Part shown: piece after piece, positions 50,764 through 59,962 of the stretch
Numbering within the stretch: position 1 is the stretch's first letter
Layout of the letters: the number at the start of each line of letters is the position of its first letter
DNA from: Rhodosalinus halophilus
Lineage (GTDB): Bacteria; Pseudomonadota; Alphaproteobacteria; Rhodobacterales; Rhodobacteraceae
Assembly (NCBI RefSeq): GCF_003298775.1
Contig: NZ_QNTQ01000006.1
Location: forward strand, 248,001 to 312,000
Length of the DNA stretch: 64,000 bases
Direction: 5' to 3'
The notes under the pieces: generated by a model
Databases searched by the model: none
What the model was told of the DNA's origin: nothing
Seen by the model: only the letters and a program-made list of their open reading frames with translations
Made by a program: the position numbers and the translations under genes

Positions 50764-53555
50764 GGCAGGCCTCGTGCAAATACCGGATCGAAGACCGGCA
50801 GCGACTCGCCCGGCGGCTTCGATTTCTCGATCTTGACGCGCAGGTCGAACCACGCGGCCTGCCCGGTCACCGGGTCGGAGTTGGCCCAGCGCAACCCGTC
50901 GCCGCGCGCGGGAAGCAGCTCATGGATAAGATGGTTCAGCAGGAACCCCTTCGTCGCCTCCGGTACGTTCCGGTCGAGCGCCCAGGCGCCCTTGCGCTTG
51001 CCGATCGCGTTCCAGGTCCAGACCGTGTTCGGGTTGAGCGCCGCCATCGGCGCGACCGGCACCGTGATCTCGCCCGTCTCCGACGTCACCCGCGCCCAGT
51101 CGCCGTCACTGAGCCCGTGCCGCGCCATCAGGTCCGGATGCATGTAGAGCGGGTTGACCCCGTGGATCTGCCGCAGCCAGGCGTTTTGCGAGCCCCAGGA
51201 GTGATACATCGCCATCGGCCGTTGCGTAAGCGCGTGCAGCGGGTATTCCACCGGATCGGCGTGCCCGTCGCCCAGCGGCGGGTACCATGTGGGCAGGGGC
51301 GTGAGCGTGGCCTTGATCCGCTCGCGCAGGTGCTCTGGCGGCTGACGGTCGCCCACGCCCTCGGCCGCAAGCTGGAAGCGGCGCAGGGGCTCAGCGTAGA
51401 GCTGGAAGAGATAGGGCTGCGGCGTGTCGTAGAAGCCCATCGCCACTGCCCAGTCCTGATAGGCGCGGCTCCAGGGCCGCATGTAGCGCGCCTCGTCCGG
51501 GATCTCGGCCAGGAAGAAGCCGCCGTTGGCCTTGTAGTTGTCCAGTTGCCCGCCGTTCGGCGCGCCGCGTCCGTGCACCAGCCCACGCTCACCCGTCCGC
51601 CAGCCGGCGAGCGGCCCGACCCCCGCCCGGCGCTCGTGATTCACCATGTAGTCGGCATAATCGGCGTATTTCGGCGCGCCGTCATCATCCACGAAGCCCG
51701 GCAGGTCCAGCCGCGCGCCGAGGTCGATCAGCACGGACTGGAAGCCGCGCACGTCGCGGTCGGGCTCGACCACCGGCCAGCGGATCGCGTCGGCCGCGGC
51801 GTCCGCCTCCGAGATCGGGCGGTCGAGAAGGCTGATGCAGTCGTGCCGCTCCAGATAGGTGGTGTCGGGCAGGATCAGGTCGGCATAGGCCACCATTTCG
51901 GACGCATAGGAATCCGAATAGATGATCCGTGGGATGACGTAGTCGCCGCTCTCGTCGGTGTCGGTCAGCATGTCGATCACGCCGCGCGTGTTCATCGACG
52001 AGTTCCACGCCATGTTCGCCATGTACATGAACAGCGTGTCGATCCGGTAGGGGTCGCCCGCGTGGGCGTTCGAGATCACCATGTGCATGAGGCCGTGCAC
52101 CGAGAGCGGGTTCTCCCAGGTGAAGGCCTTGTCGATGCGCTGCGGCCGACCGTCGTCGTCGATCGCAAGATCCTCGGGTCCCTGCGGAAAGCCCAGGTGC
52201 GGGCCACCCAGCGGCTGGCCCTTTTCACATTTCGCGTGCGGGCGCGGGTGCGCCTCTGGTGGCTTCGGGTAGGGCGGCTTGAAGCGGAAGCCGCCGGGCC
52301 GCTCGACCGTGCCCAGCAGGATCTGAAGGACGTGCAGGGCGCGCGCTGTCTGGAAGCCGTTGGAATGGGCAGAGATGCCGCGCATGGCGTGAAAGCTCAC
52401 CGGGCGCATCGTGACGCTCTCGTGCCGCTCGCCGCGGAAGTCCTCCCAAGGGTAGGGGATTTCCTCCGCCTCGTCGAAGGCCACGCGCGCAAGCTCGGCG
52501 GCCAGCGCGTGGATGCGCTCGGCGGACACGCCCACGCGGTCCGCCACCGCCTCGGGCGCATACGCGCGGTCAAGGTATTGCTCGGCGATCAGGTGCATCA
52601 CCGGGCGGTGGGTGAGGCCCGCGCGTCGCCAGGTGCCCGCGAGGTCCGGCTGCACGCCCGGCGCATCGAAGGGCGCAGGCTTGCCCGTGCGCCGGTCCAG
52701 CACCAGCGGCTTGCCGTCGTCGTCGCGCAGGAAGAGGCCGTGCTCGGCCGACTTCGGGTCGGAGTTCACAAGCACCGGCGCGTTGGTCCAGCGCGCGAGA
52801 TAGTCGAGGTCGATCCTGCCCGCGCGCAGCAGCTCGTGGATCAGCGACAGGATCAGCAGCCCGTCGGTGCCGGGCGTGATCCCGATCCAGTCGTCGGCCA
52901 CGGCGTTGTAACCCGTGCGGATCGGGTTCACCCCCACCACCCGCGCGCCGCGTTCCTTGAGCCGGCCGAGCCCCATCTTGATCGGGTTCGAATCGTGGTC
53001 CTCCGCCACGCCGAAGAGCACGAAGAGCTTCGTGCGCTCCCAGTCGGGCTGCCCGAACTCCCAGAAGGCGCCGCCCATCGTGTAGATGCCGGCCGCCGCC
53101 ATGTTGACCGAGCAGAAGCCGCCGTGGGCCGCGTAATTGGGCGTGCCGAACTGCTGCGCCCACCAGCTTGTCAGGCTCTGGGACTGGTCGCGCCCGGTGA
53201 AGAAGGCGAGCCTCTCCGGGGCCTCCTCGCGCAGCGGCTTCAGCCAGGACACGGCCGTCTCAAGCGCCTCGTCCCAGTCGATCTCCTCGAACTCGCCCGA
53301 CCCGCGCGGCCCGACCCTGCGCAGCGGCTTTCTCAGTCGCGCGGGCGAGCTGTGCTGCATGATCCCCGCCGCGCCCTTGGCGCAGAGTACGCCGCGATTG
53401 ACGGGGTGATCGCGGTTGCCCTCGATATGGGTGACGCGCCCGTCCTTCATGTGCACGTCGATGCCGCAGCGGCAGGCGCACATGTAGCAGGTCGTTTTGC
53501 GCACCTCGTCGGAGATGCGCGGCGAGGTATCCAGGTCGGGCTCTGGCCGGGTCAT
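50760..53555 (-). CDS. soeA: Molybdopterin oxidoreductase catalytic subunit, probable sulfite dehydrogenase SoeA
   Basis: A 931-residue molybdenum enzyme of the DMSO-reductase family. The N-terminal [4Fe-4S] site is C23-x2-C26-x3-C30 with C58 in GVLCAKG. FFTGRDQSQSLTSWWAQQFG and FGVAEDHDSNPIKMGLGRLK are molybdopterin-binding blocks; the C-terminal domain has YHSWGSQNAWLRQIHGVNPL. There is no Tat signal, so it faces the cytoplasm, as reported for SoeABC, the membrane-bound cytoplasmic sulfite-oxidising enzyme of purple bacteria and roseobacters. The adjacent taurine transaminase, a source of sulfite, supports this. Formate- or thiosulfate-type relatives cannot be excluded from motifs alone. 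Confidence 0.83.
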   Translation of the reverse strand: MTRPEPDLDTSPRISDEVRKTTCYMCACRCGIDVHMKDGRVTHIEGNRDHPVNRGVLCAKGAAGIMQHSSPARLRKPLRRVGPRGSGEFEEIDWDEALETAVSWLKPLREEAPERLAFFTGRDQSQSLTSWWAQQFGTPNYAAHGGFCSVNMAAAGIYTMGGAFWEFGQPDWERTKLFVLFGVAEDHDSNPIKMGLGRLKERGARVVGVNPIRTGYNAVADDWIGITPGTDGLLILSLIHELLRAGRIDLDYLARWTNAPVLVNSDPKSAEHGLFLRDDDGKPLVLDRRTGKPAPFDAPGVQPDLAGTWRRAGLTHRPVMHLIAEQYLDRAYAPEAVADRVGVSAERIHALAAELARVAFDEAEEIPYPWEDFRGERHESVTMRPVSFHAMRGISAHSNGFQTARALHVLQILLGTVERPGGFRFKPPYPKPPEAHPRPHAKCEKGQPLGGPHLGFPQGPEDLAIDDDGRPQRIDKAFTWENPLSVHGLMHMVISNAHAGDPYRIDTLFMYMANMAWNSSMNTRGVIDMLTDTDESGDYVIPRIIYSDSYASEMVAYADLILPDTTYLERHDCISLLDRPISEADAAADAIRWPVVEPDRDVRGFQSVLIDLGARLDLPGFVDDDGAPKYADYADYMVNHERRAGVGPLAGWRTGERGLVHGRGAPNGGQLDNYKANGGFFLAEIPDEARYMRPWSRAYQDWAVAMGFYDTPQPYLFQLYAEPLRRFQLAAEGVGDRQPPEHLRERIKATLTPLPTWYPPLGDGHADPVEYPLHALTQRPMAMYHSWGSQNAWLRQIHGVNPLYMHPDLMARHGLSDGDWARVTSETGEITVPVAPMAALNPNTVWTWNAIGKRKGAWALDRNVPEATKGFLLNHLIHELLPARGDGLRWANSDPVTGQAAWFDLRVKIEKSKPPGESLPVFDPVFARGLP

Positions 53556-53628
53556 CGCGTCTCCGTCACGGCTTCGCGGAAGCTAGGACAGATCGCGATC
53601 GGATGCGAGGGGGCCAGACCGCGGAGCC

Positions 53629-53690
53629 GGGCGCGGGGAAGCCTTTTTCAAAAGGCTTCAATTTCCTTGAAAGGGAATTGTCCCGCGCCC
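53629..53690. repeat. Three-way-junction element (outer stem enclosing two hairpins)
   Basis: GGGCGCGGG (53629-53637) and CCCGCGCCC (53682-53690) form a perfect outer stem. Inside are GAAGCCTTTT-TC-AAAAGGCTTC (53638-53659) and CAATTTCCTT-GA-AAGGGAATTG (53659-53680, one G-T pair). The fit is almost without spare bases. It lies between tpa and soeA. Confidence 0.7.
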
Positions 53691-53702
53691 GCCACGGAAG
53701 CT

Positions 53703-55094
53703 TCAGCCGAAGACCTTCGTCAGCGCCGCGTCCACCGTCGCCGCGATGTGGTCGATGTCGTCCGCGGTGGCGATCAGCGCGGGCGAGAAGCAGAGCGTGT
53801 TGTTCCGGCCCGGCACCGAGCGGTTGGTGACGCCGATGATGACGCCGGCCGCGTTGCACTCGCCCACCACCTTCTGCGCCAGCTTCTCGTCCACCGGCGC
53901 CTTCGTCTCGCGGTCGGCCACGAGTTCCGCGCCGCAGAAGAGGCCCGATCCGCGCACGTCGCCCACGACCGCGTGCTTCTCCTTCAGCTCGCCCAGCCGC
54001 TCCATCAGCCGGTCGCCCATCGCGCGGGTGTTGGCCAGCAGGCCCTCTTCCTCGATGATCGCCATGTTCTCGAGCGCGGCCGCCGGCCCCGCGGTGCAGC
54101 CCCCGAAGGTCGAGATGTCGCGGAAGTAGTCGAGCGGATCCTCCGGCGCCTCCTTGAACATGGAGAAGACCTCTTCGGTCGTCACGAGGCAGGCGATGGC
54201 GGCGTATCCGCTCGCCACACCCTTGGCCATTGTCACCATGTCGGGCTGCACGCCGTAGTTCTGGTAGCCGAACCAGCTGCCCGTGCGGCCCACGCCGCAG
54301 ACCACCTCGTCGATGTGCAGGAGGATGTCGTACTTGCGGCAGATCTCCTGCACGCGCTCCCAGTAGCCCGAGGGGGGCGGAATCACGCCACCGCCCGCCG
54401 TCACCGGCTCGAGGCAGAGCGCGCCCACGGTGTCCGGCCCCTCGCGCAGGATCACCGCCTCGATCTGGTCGGCGGCCCAGAGGCCGTAGTTCTCCTCCGG
54501 CGCGCCCTCCTGTTCGTGGCGGCGGTACTCGAGGCAGTGCGGCACCCGCACGAAGCCCGGCGCGAAGGGGCCGTAGTGCGCGTTGCGTTCGTCCTGCCCG
54601 CCCGCGCTGAGGCAGCCGATGGTGGTGCCGTGATAGTCCCGGTCGCGGAAGAGGATCTTGTGCTTTTTCCCGCCGTAGCGCTTCTGCGCGATCTGGCGGA
54701 CCATCTTGAAGGCCTTCTCGTTCGCTTCCGAGCCGGAGTTGCAGTAGTAGACGCGGGAAAGCCCCGGCATCTTGTCGATCAGCGCCTCGGCGAAGCGCGC
54801 GCCGGGGATCGTGCCCGCGGCGCCCGCGAAATAGTTGAGCTTGACGAGCTGCTCGCGCACCGCGTCGGCGATCCGTTCGCGGCCGTAGCCCACGTTGACC
54901 GTCCAGACCCCGCCAGAGACGGCGTCGAGATGCTCCTTGCCGTTCTGGTCCCAGACCGACATGCCGCGCCCCTCGACGATGATGCGCGGCGCGCCGGTCT
55001 CGAAGGGCTTGTGCTGGATCAGGTGGTGCCAGACATGCGCGCGGTCGGCCTCGACCACGGCGGAGATGTCGTTGTCATGGCGGTTGCCGTCCAT
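53703..55094 (-). CDS. tpa: Taurine-pyruvate aminotransferase
   Basis: A 463-residue class III PLP aminotransferase. AVVEADRAHVWHHLIQHKPF is the N-terminal block I associate with Tpa. YYCNSGSEANEKAFKMVRQI, LLHIDEVVCGVGRTGSWFGY and the PLP lysine in MVTMAKGVASGYAAIA complete the fold. It converts taurine plus pyruvate to sulfoacetaldehyde and alanine. The xsc gene that would release sulfite is not in the window. The soe operon downstream on the same strand would oxidise that sulfite, and ald at 31113 recycles alanine. GGAGGAG precedes ATG 55094. Confidence 0.9.
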   Translation of the reverse strand: MDGNRHDNDISAVVEADRAHVWHHLIQHKPFETGAPRIIVEGRGMSVWDQNGKEHLDAVSGGVWTVNVGYGRERIADAVREQLVKLNYFAGAAGTIPGARFAEALIDKMPGLSRVYYCNSGSEANEKAFKMVRQIAQKRYGGKKHKILFRDRDYHGTTIGCLSAGGQDERNAHYGPFAPGFVRVPHCLEYRRHEQEGAPEENYGLWAADQIEAVILREGPDTVGALCLEPVTAGGGVIPPPSGYWERVQEICRKYDILLHIDEVVCGVGRTGSWFGYQNYGVQPDMVTMAKGVASGYAAIACLVTTEEVFSMFKEAPEDPLDYFRDISTFGGCTAGPAAALENMAIIEEEGLLANTRAMGDRLMERLGELKEKHAVVGDVRGSGLFCGAELVADRETKAPVDEKLAQKVVGECNAAGVIIGVTNRSVPGRNNTLCFSPALIATADDIDHIAATVDAALTKVFG

Positions 55095-55182
55095 GCGCTC
55101 CTCCATCGGCTGGCCGGGCGCGCCCGGCGGATCATACGCTGCACCGGACACTAGCCGCTCGGCGTCGCCGACGCGAGAGCTT

Positions 55183-56871
55183 TCACGGCGCGTCAGCCGG
55201 CGCGAGCCCTTCGAAGAGCTGTGGCAGATGCGGTGCATAGGCACGCCACGCGCCGTCGGACCCGCGATAGAGGCCGCGCCGCACTTGCTGGCCGCTCGCT
55301 GTCGCGATCGCGCGCTCGGTGCGGTGGAAGTCGAGGCAGGCGGAATGCCACGGCAGCCCGCAGGCCGCGAGAAGGCGGCGGGTCACGGCCTCCTGATCCT
55401 CGACGAGCCCCTTGTAGGACAGGCGGTGAATCCGCTGCGGAAAACGCGCCTCCCAGAAGGCCATCAGCGCGTCGTGGAGGCTCAGGTACCGCCGGATGTC
55501 GTCCGCGTCGTAGGCGTAGCGGTTCCCGTCGGAGGCGAAGCGGTGCCGGAAGAGCGAGAAGGCCACGGCGCGGGGATCGCGCTGCACGTGGATCACGGCG
55601 GCCTCGGGCAGCGCGGTCAGGATCGCCCCGATCCAGCGAAAGTTGAGCGGCATCTTGTCTGTCGCCACGGGCCGGTCTCCGGCCAAGGGCGCGAGCCCGG
55701 CGAGGTAGGTCTCGCGCACGCGCCGCAGGGCGTCGGGGCCGGGCGCCGCGGGCGGCTCCGGGTCCAGAAGCGGCGCCGCTGCGTCCGTCAGCAGGGGCAG
55801 TTCTCCGCAGGCGGCGACCTGCGGATGGCCGGCGAGGATCTGTTCGACCAGCGTGGTGCCCGAGCGCGGCATGCCGAGCACGAAGATCGGGCGGGGTCTC
55901 GCGAGTGCGGCGTCGAGCGGCGCGGGCGGCGCGTCCCACACGGCGCGGATGCGAGCGAAGAGCGCCGCGTCCTCGGCGGCGTCATGGCCCAGGGCGGCCT
56001 TGCGCCGGGCGTTGGCCTCGCGCCAGGCCTCGGCCGCCTCGGCGTGCCGGCCCAGGTCGTCCATCGCCTTGCCCAGCGCGAAGAGCAGCCGCTCGCGGTC
56101 CGCACTCTCCCCGGCCCGGGCGAGATGCGCCTCGAGGGCCACGAGCTCCGGGTCGCCCTCCGAGAAGCGGTGCAGCTGCGCGAAATCCTGCCGCGCGGGC
56201 GCATGATCCGGCGCGCGTGCCAGAAGCGCCGCGAAGGTTTCCTTCGCGGCCTGAGCCTCGCCCAGTTCGCGCTGGCACAGGCCCAGATTGGCGCGGGCGT
56301 CGAGGTTGTCCGGCGCAAGCGCCGCCGCGCGTGCGAAAGCCGCCGCCGCCTCCGCGTGACGGCCCCGGTCGCGATGCAGCGCGCCGAGATTGTTCCACGC
56401 CTCGGCGAGCCGGGGATTCGCCTCGAGCGCCTGTTCATAGGCCGACGCCGCCTCGTCGTGCCGGTCCTGCGCCTGAAGGGCCAGGCCGAGGTTGTAGGCC
56501 GCGTCCGCGTCCCCGGGCCGGGCAGCGAGCGCGCGGCGGCAATGCGGCTCTGCCGCGGCCGGCTCCCCGGCGGCGACGCAGAGCGCGCCGAGAAGACCCG
56601 CCAGCGCGGGGTCGCCGGGATAGAGCGGCTGGAGCGCTTCGGCGTCGCGCCGCGCCTCGGCGACCCGGCCCGCCTGCGCCATCTGCACGACGCCGGAGAG
56701 CAGCGCCGGCGGCGCCGTGCCGTCCGACGCAAGCGCCGCCAGCCCCTCCTGCGCGCGCCGGTTCGCGGGGTAGCGCGCCAGCACCTCGCGGTAGAGCGCC
56801 GCCGCCTCGCTTGTCCGTCCCGCCTTCGCGAGCTTCGCGGCGCGGCGCAGCGTCTCGGCGGCGGAGGGCAT
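55183..56871 (-). CDS. TPR-repeat sulfotransferase
   Basis: A 562-residue two-part protein. Residues ~1-290 are TPR repeats (AEAWNNLGALHRDRGRHAEA, NLDARANLGLCQRELGEAQA and others). The C-terminal ~270 residues are a sulfotransferase domain with the PAPS 5'-phosphosulfate loop FVLGMPRSGTTLVEQILAGH and the 3'-phosphate region VIHVQRDPRAVAFSLFRHRF. Members transfer sulfate from PAPS to peptides, lipids or sugars; the acceptor is unknown. It is three bases after the HpcH gene, within a tight operon upstream of tpa. The sulfur theme with tpa and soe is suggestive only. Confidence 0.85.
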   Translation of the reverse strand: MPSAAETLRRAAKLAKAGRTSEAAALYREVLARYPANRRAQEGLAALASDGTAPPALLSGVVQMAQAGRVAEARRDAEALQPLYPGDPALAGLLGALCVAAGEPAAAEPHCRRALAARPGDADAAYNLGLALQAQDRHDEAASAYEQALEANPRLAEAWNNLGALHRDRGRHAEAAAAFARAAALAPDNLDARANLGLCQRELGEAQAAKETFAALLARAPDHAPARQDFAQLHRFSEGDPELVALEAHLARAGESADRERLLFALGKAMDDLGRHAEAAEAWREANARRKAALGHDAAEDAALFARIRAVWDAPPAPLDAALARPRPIFVLGMPRSGTTLVEQILAGHPQVAACGELPLLTDAAAPLLDPEPPAAPGPDALRRVRETYLAGLAPLAGDRPVATDKMPLNFRWIGAILTALPEAAVIHVQRDPRAVAFSLFRHRFASDGNRYAYDADDIRRYLSLHDALMAFWEARFPQRIHRLSYKGLVEDQEAVTRRLLAACGLPWHSACLDFHRTERAIATASGQQVRRGLYRGSDGAWRAYAPHLPQLFEGLAPADAP

Positions 56872-56874
56872 GGC

Positions 56875-57645
56875 TCAGCCGGAGGTCCAGCGCGCGGCCC
56901 GGCTCCGCAGCGCCGCCGCGAGCATCGTGACGTCGATGCCGACGGCGACGAACTGCGCGCCGTGGTCGAGGTATCGCGCGATCGCCGCATCATCGGACGA
57001 CAGGATCCCGGGTGCCCGGCCGGCCGCGCGGATGCGCTCGAGCGCGTCCCCGATCGCGGCCTGCACCTCTGGGGCGTCGGCGCGGCCGGGGTAGCCCATG
57101 TCGGCCGAAAGATCCGCAGGCCCGATGAAGACGCCGTCCACGCCCTCGACGGCGAGAATGTCGTCGAGCGCGGCAAGGCCCGCGCGTGTCTCGACCTGCA
57201 GGAGCAGGCAGATCTCGGCGTTGGCCGTCGTGACGTAGTCCGGGATTCCCGAAAAGCGCGAGGCGCGGGCGAAACTCGCGCCCATGCCGCGAATGCCCTC
57301 GGGCGGATAGCGGGTGGCGCGGACCAGCGCCCGCGCCTGTTCGGCCGACTCGACGAGCGGGATCAGAAGCGTCTGCGCGCCCGCGTCGAGCACCTGCTTG
57401 ATGGCCCAGTCCTCGCCCATCGGCAAGCGCACCACCGCATGCGGCGGCAGCGGCTCGAGCACCTGAAGCTGCGCGGCGATGGTGGGCAGGTCGTTGGGCG
57501 CATGCTCGCCGTCGATCAGCAGCCAGTCGAACCCCGCGTGGCCCGCGATCTCGGCCGGGTAGGGATGCGCGAAGCCCAGCCAGCAGCCGAAGACGGTCTC
57601 GCCGCGGGCGAGCGCGGCCTTGAAGGCGTTGTGCGGCGCAGGCAT
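56875..57645 (-). CDS. HpcH/HpaI-family aldolase
   Basis: A 256-residue class II aldolase of the HpaI/2-dehydro-3-deoxyglucarate aldolase type. GCWLGFAHPYPAEIAGHAGF, the catalytic DGEHAPND with His, metal-ligand Glu in LLLQVETRAGLAALDD and the GVFIGPADLSADMGYPG motif with Asp are present. Such enzymes cleave 2-keto-4-hydroxy acids to pyruvate (or ketoacid) and an aldehyde. AAGGGA precedes ATG 57645. It lies four bases after the decarboxylase and three before the sulfotransferase, so all three form one unit. Confidence 0.88.
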   Translation of the reverse strand: MPAPHNAFKAALARGETVFGCWLGFAHPYPAEIAGHAGFDWLLIDGEHAPNDLPTIAAQLQVLEPLPPHAVVRLPMGEDWAIKQVLDAGAQTLLIPLVESAEQARALVRATRYPPEGIRGMGASFARASRFSGIPDYVTTANAEICLLLQVETRAGLAALDDILAVEGVDGVFIGPADLSADMGYPGRADAPEVQAAIGDALERIRAAGRAPGILSSDDAAIARYLDHGAQFVAVGIDVTMLAAALRSRAARWTSG

Positions 57646-57649
57646 GGGC

Positions 57650-59050
57650 TCAGATCCCTTCGGCAAGCTCGGTGATCGTCTCGAAGGCGGTGTCGAAATC
57701 GCGCGCCTCGGCGCAGAACTGCCCCGCCTGGAAGCGGATGACAAGCTGCCCGTCGATCTTCGTCTGGGTGAGGTAGATGCGCCCGTCGTCGTTGATCCGC
57801 TGCAGCAAGGTGAGCGTCCGGGCATCCGCGTCCTCGCCCGCAAGGCGGAAGGTGAAGAGCGACAGCACCGGCTCGGTCACGATCTCGAAGCCCGGCGCGG
57901 CGCGCAGCCGCTCGCAGAGATCCTGGCTCCAGCGGACATGGTTGCGCAGCATCTCGCGCAGGCCGGCGAGCCCGTGGAGGCGGATCAGGAACCACAGCTT
58001 CAGCGCGCGGAAGCGTCGGCCGAGCGGGATGGACCATTCCGAGTAGTTCACGACGCCATCGGCGCCATGGGTCTTGAGATACTCGGGCTGGATCGCCAGC
58101 GTGCGGGTCAGATCCTCGGGCGCGCGCAGGAAATGGGCCGAGCAGTCGAACTGCGCGCCCATCCACTTGTGGGGGTTGAAGACGACCGAGTCGGCCTGGT
58201 CCACGCCGGCCCAGAGCGTGCGGAACTCGGGGCAGAGCATCGCGGTGCCGGCCCAGGCGGCATCGACGTGCACGTAAAGCCCGTGCTTGCGCGCCACTTC
58301 GCAGACCGCGGCGATATCGTCGCAGGCGCCCATGCCGGTCGCGCCGGTACAGGCGACGATGCCCGCGGGCAGCATGCCCTCGGCCCTGTCCTGCTCGATC
58401 GCGCGCTCGAGCGCGTAGGTGTCCATCGCCCGCAGTGCCCCCTGGACAGGCAGCTTAACCAGATTGTCCTGCCCGATCCCGGCGACCCAGATCGCCCGGT
58501 CGATCGAGGAATGCACCTCCGCCGAGCAGTAGATCCGGAGCGGCGCCTGCCCGGGCAGTCCCTGCGCGTTGCCGGCCCAGCCCAGCGCGCGCTCGCGCAT
58601 GGTGAGCACCGCGGCCAGCGTGGCGGAACTGGCGCTGTCCTGGATCACGCCGCGGAAGTCGCCGGGCAGGCCCACGGCCTCGGCCAGCCACTCCATCATC
58701 CGCGTCTCCATCTCGGTCGCGGCGGGCGAGGTCTGCCAGAGCATGCACTGAGGCGCGATCGTCGCGGCCAGGTATTCCGCCAGAACCGAGGCGGGCGCGG
58801 CGTTGGAGTTGAAATAGGCGAAGAAGCGCGGATGCTGCCAATGCGTGATGCCGGGCATCACGATGCGCTCGAAGTCGTCCCAGATGGCCTCCATCGGCTC
58901 GGGCGCCTCGGGCGGTGCCTCGGGCAGGGCATGCAGCGTGGCGCCGGGCTCGAGCGGGGCGCGCACCGGCCGGTCGCGCAGGGTGCCGTGATACTCGGCC
59001 GACCAGTCCGCCACCTTGCGGCCCCAGCGGGGAAACTCCTCCCAGTCCAT
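57650..59050 (-). CDS. PLP-dependent aromatic-L-amino-acid decarboxylase
   Basis: A 466-residue group II decarboxylase. IAPQCMLWQTSPAATEMETR, SAEVHSSIDRAIWVAGIG (ring-stacking His), VHVDAAWAGTAMLCPEFR and the PLP lysine in VFNPHKWMGAQFDCSAHFLR are canonical. The enzyme removes CO2 from Trp, Tyr, Phe or Dopa to give the amine. GGGAGGG precedes ATG 59050; longer frames lack that signal. It is the first gene of the decarboxylase-aldolase-sulfotransferase unit and may contribute transcription to tpa. Confidence 0.9.
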   Translation of the reverse strand: MDWEEFPRWGRKVADWSAEYHGTLRDRPVRAPLEPGATLHALPEAPPEAPEPMEAIWDDFERIVMPGITHWQHPRFFAYFNSNAAPASVLAEYLAATIAPQCMLWQTSPAATEMETRMMEWLAEAVGLPGDFRGVIQDSASSATLAAVLTMRERALGWAGNAQGLPGQAPLRIYCSAEVHSSIDRAIWVAGIGQDNLVKLPVQGALRAMDTYALERAIEQDRAEGMLPAGIVACTGATGMGACDDIAAVCEVARKHGLYVHVDAAWAGTAMLCPEFRTLWAGVDQADSVVFNPHKWMGAQFDCSAHFLRAPEDLTRTLAIQPEYLKTHGADGVVNYSEWSIPLGRRFRALKLWFLIRLHGLAGLREMLRNHVRWSQDLCERLRAAPGFEIVTEPVLSLFTFRLAGEDADARTLTLLQRINDDGRIYLTQTKIDGQLVIRFQAGQFCAEARDFDTAFETITELAEGI

Positions 59051-59133
59051 CGCGCCCTCCCGTTCGTTAACATGTGAAGGGGTGACCGGGGGCGCCCGGG
59101 GTGTCAAGCGCGGCGCGGGGTGAGGTGTCGCAT

Positions 59134-59155
59134 GGGTATTTTTGGACCATTGAAA
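59134..59155 (+). repeat. Recurrent intergenic GTATTT element, copy D
   Basis: GGGTATTTTTGGACCATTGA then AA, in the 150 bases between the decarboxylase start and the RluA-type stop. It shares TATTTnnGGACCATTGAAA with copy C at 38930. Confidence 0.5.
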
Positions 59156-59201
59156 GACGCGGCGAGGGCGCGGTGCGTCGCGGCGCCCCTTTGCAGCGAC
59201 G

Positions 59202-59849
59202 TCAGAACGGGGCCGGCGCCCGGAAGGTGGCGCCGGCGCCGCCGTCCGGGTGGTGCAGGCGCAGTTCCTCGGAATGCAGCATCAGGCGCGGGTGCGCGCG
59301 CGCCGGACCTTCGGCGTAGAAGGGATCGCCGAGGATGGGGTGACCGATCTCGGCCATGTGCACGCGGAGCTGATGGCTGCGCCCGGTCAGCGGCATGAGC
59401 TTGACGCGCGTCTCGCCCTCGCTCCGGCGCTGCACGCGCCAGCGGGTCAGCGCCGGCTTGCCGGTCTCGTGGCAGACCTTCTGCTTGGGCCGGTTCGGCC
59501 AGTCGACGATGAGCGGCAGATCGACCTCTCCGGTCGTTTCCGCCAGATCGCCGCGCACGCGGGCGACATAGCTCTTGCGCACGCGGCGGCGCTCGAACTG
59601 AAGCCCGAGGTTGCGCTGCGCCGGGCGGGTGAGCGCGAAGACCATCACCCCCGAGGTGTCCCTGTCGAGCCGATGCACCAGCAGCGCCTCGGGAAAGGCG
59701 GCCTGCACCCGCGCGAGCAGGCAGTCGGCCAAGTGTTCCCCGCGCCCGGGGACCGAGAGCAGCCCGGCGGGCTTGTCGACCACGACGATCTCGTGGTCGG
59801 CGTGGAGGATGGCCAACGGATCCTGCGGAGGGGTGTAGCTCTGGGACAT
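59202..59849 (-). CDS. RluA-family pseudouridine synthase
   Basis: A 215-residue enzyme with catalytic Asp in [19 protein letters not shown], the motif [20 protein letters not shown] and the C-terminal [20 protein letters not shown]. No S4 domain precedes the catalytic core, as in RluA/TruC-type members that modify tRNA or 23S rRNA at a single or few sites. Target not assignable. ATG 59849 gives [11 protein letters not shown]. Confidence 0.9.
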   Translation of the reverse strand: MSQSYTPPQDPLAILHADHEIVVVDKPAGLLSVPGRGEHLADCLLARVQAAFPEALLVHRLDRDTSGVMVFALTRPAQRNLGLQFERRRVRKSYVARVRGDLAETTGEVDLPLIVDWPNRPKQKVCHETGKPALTRWRVQRRSEGETRVKLMPLTGRSHQLRVHMAEIGHPILGDPFYAEGPARAHPRLMLHSEELRLHHPDGGAGATFRAPAPF

Positions 59850-59962
59850 GCCGCGCGGAGATAGGGACGTTGCGCGGCGCTGTCCACAGTCCGGGCGGAT
59901 TGACCTTCACGCGCCGAATCGCTAGCTCGCAGGCTTTCCGAAAGCATCACGAGAGGCGAGGC

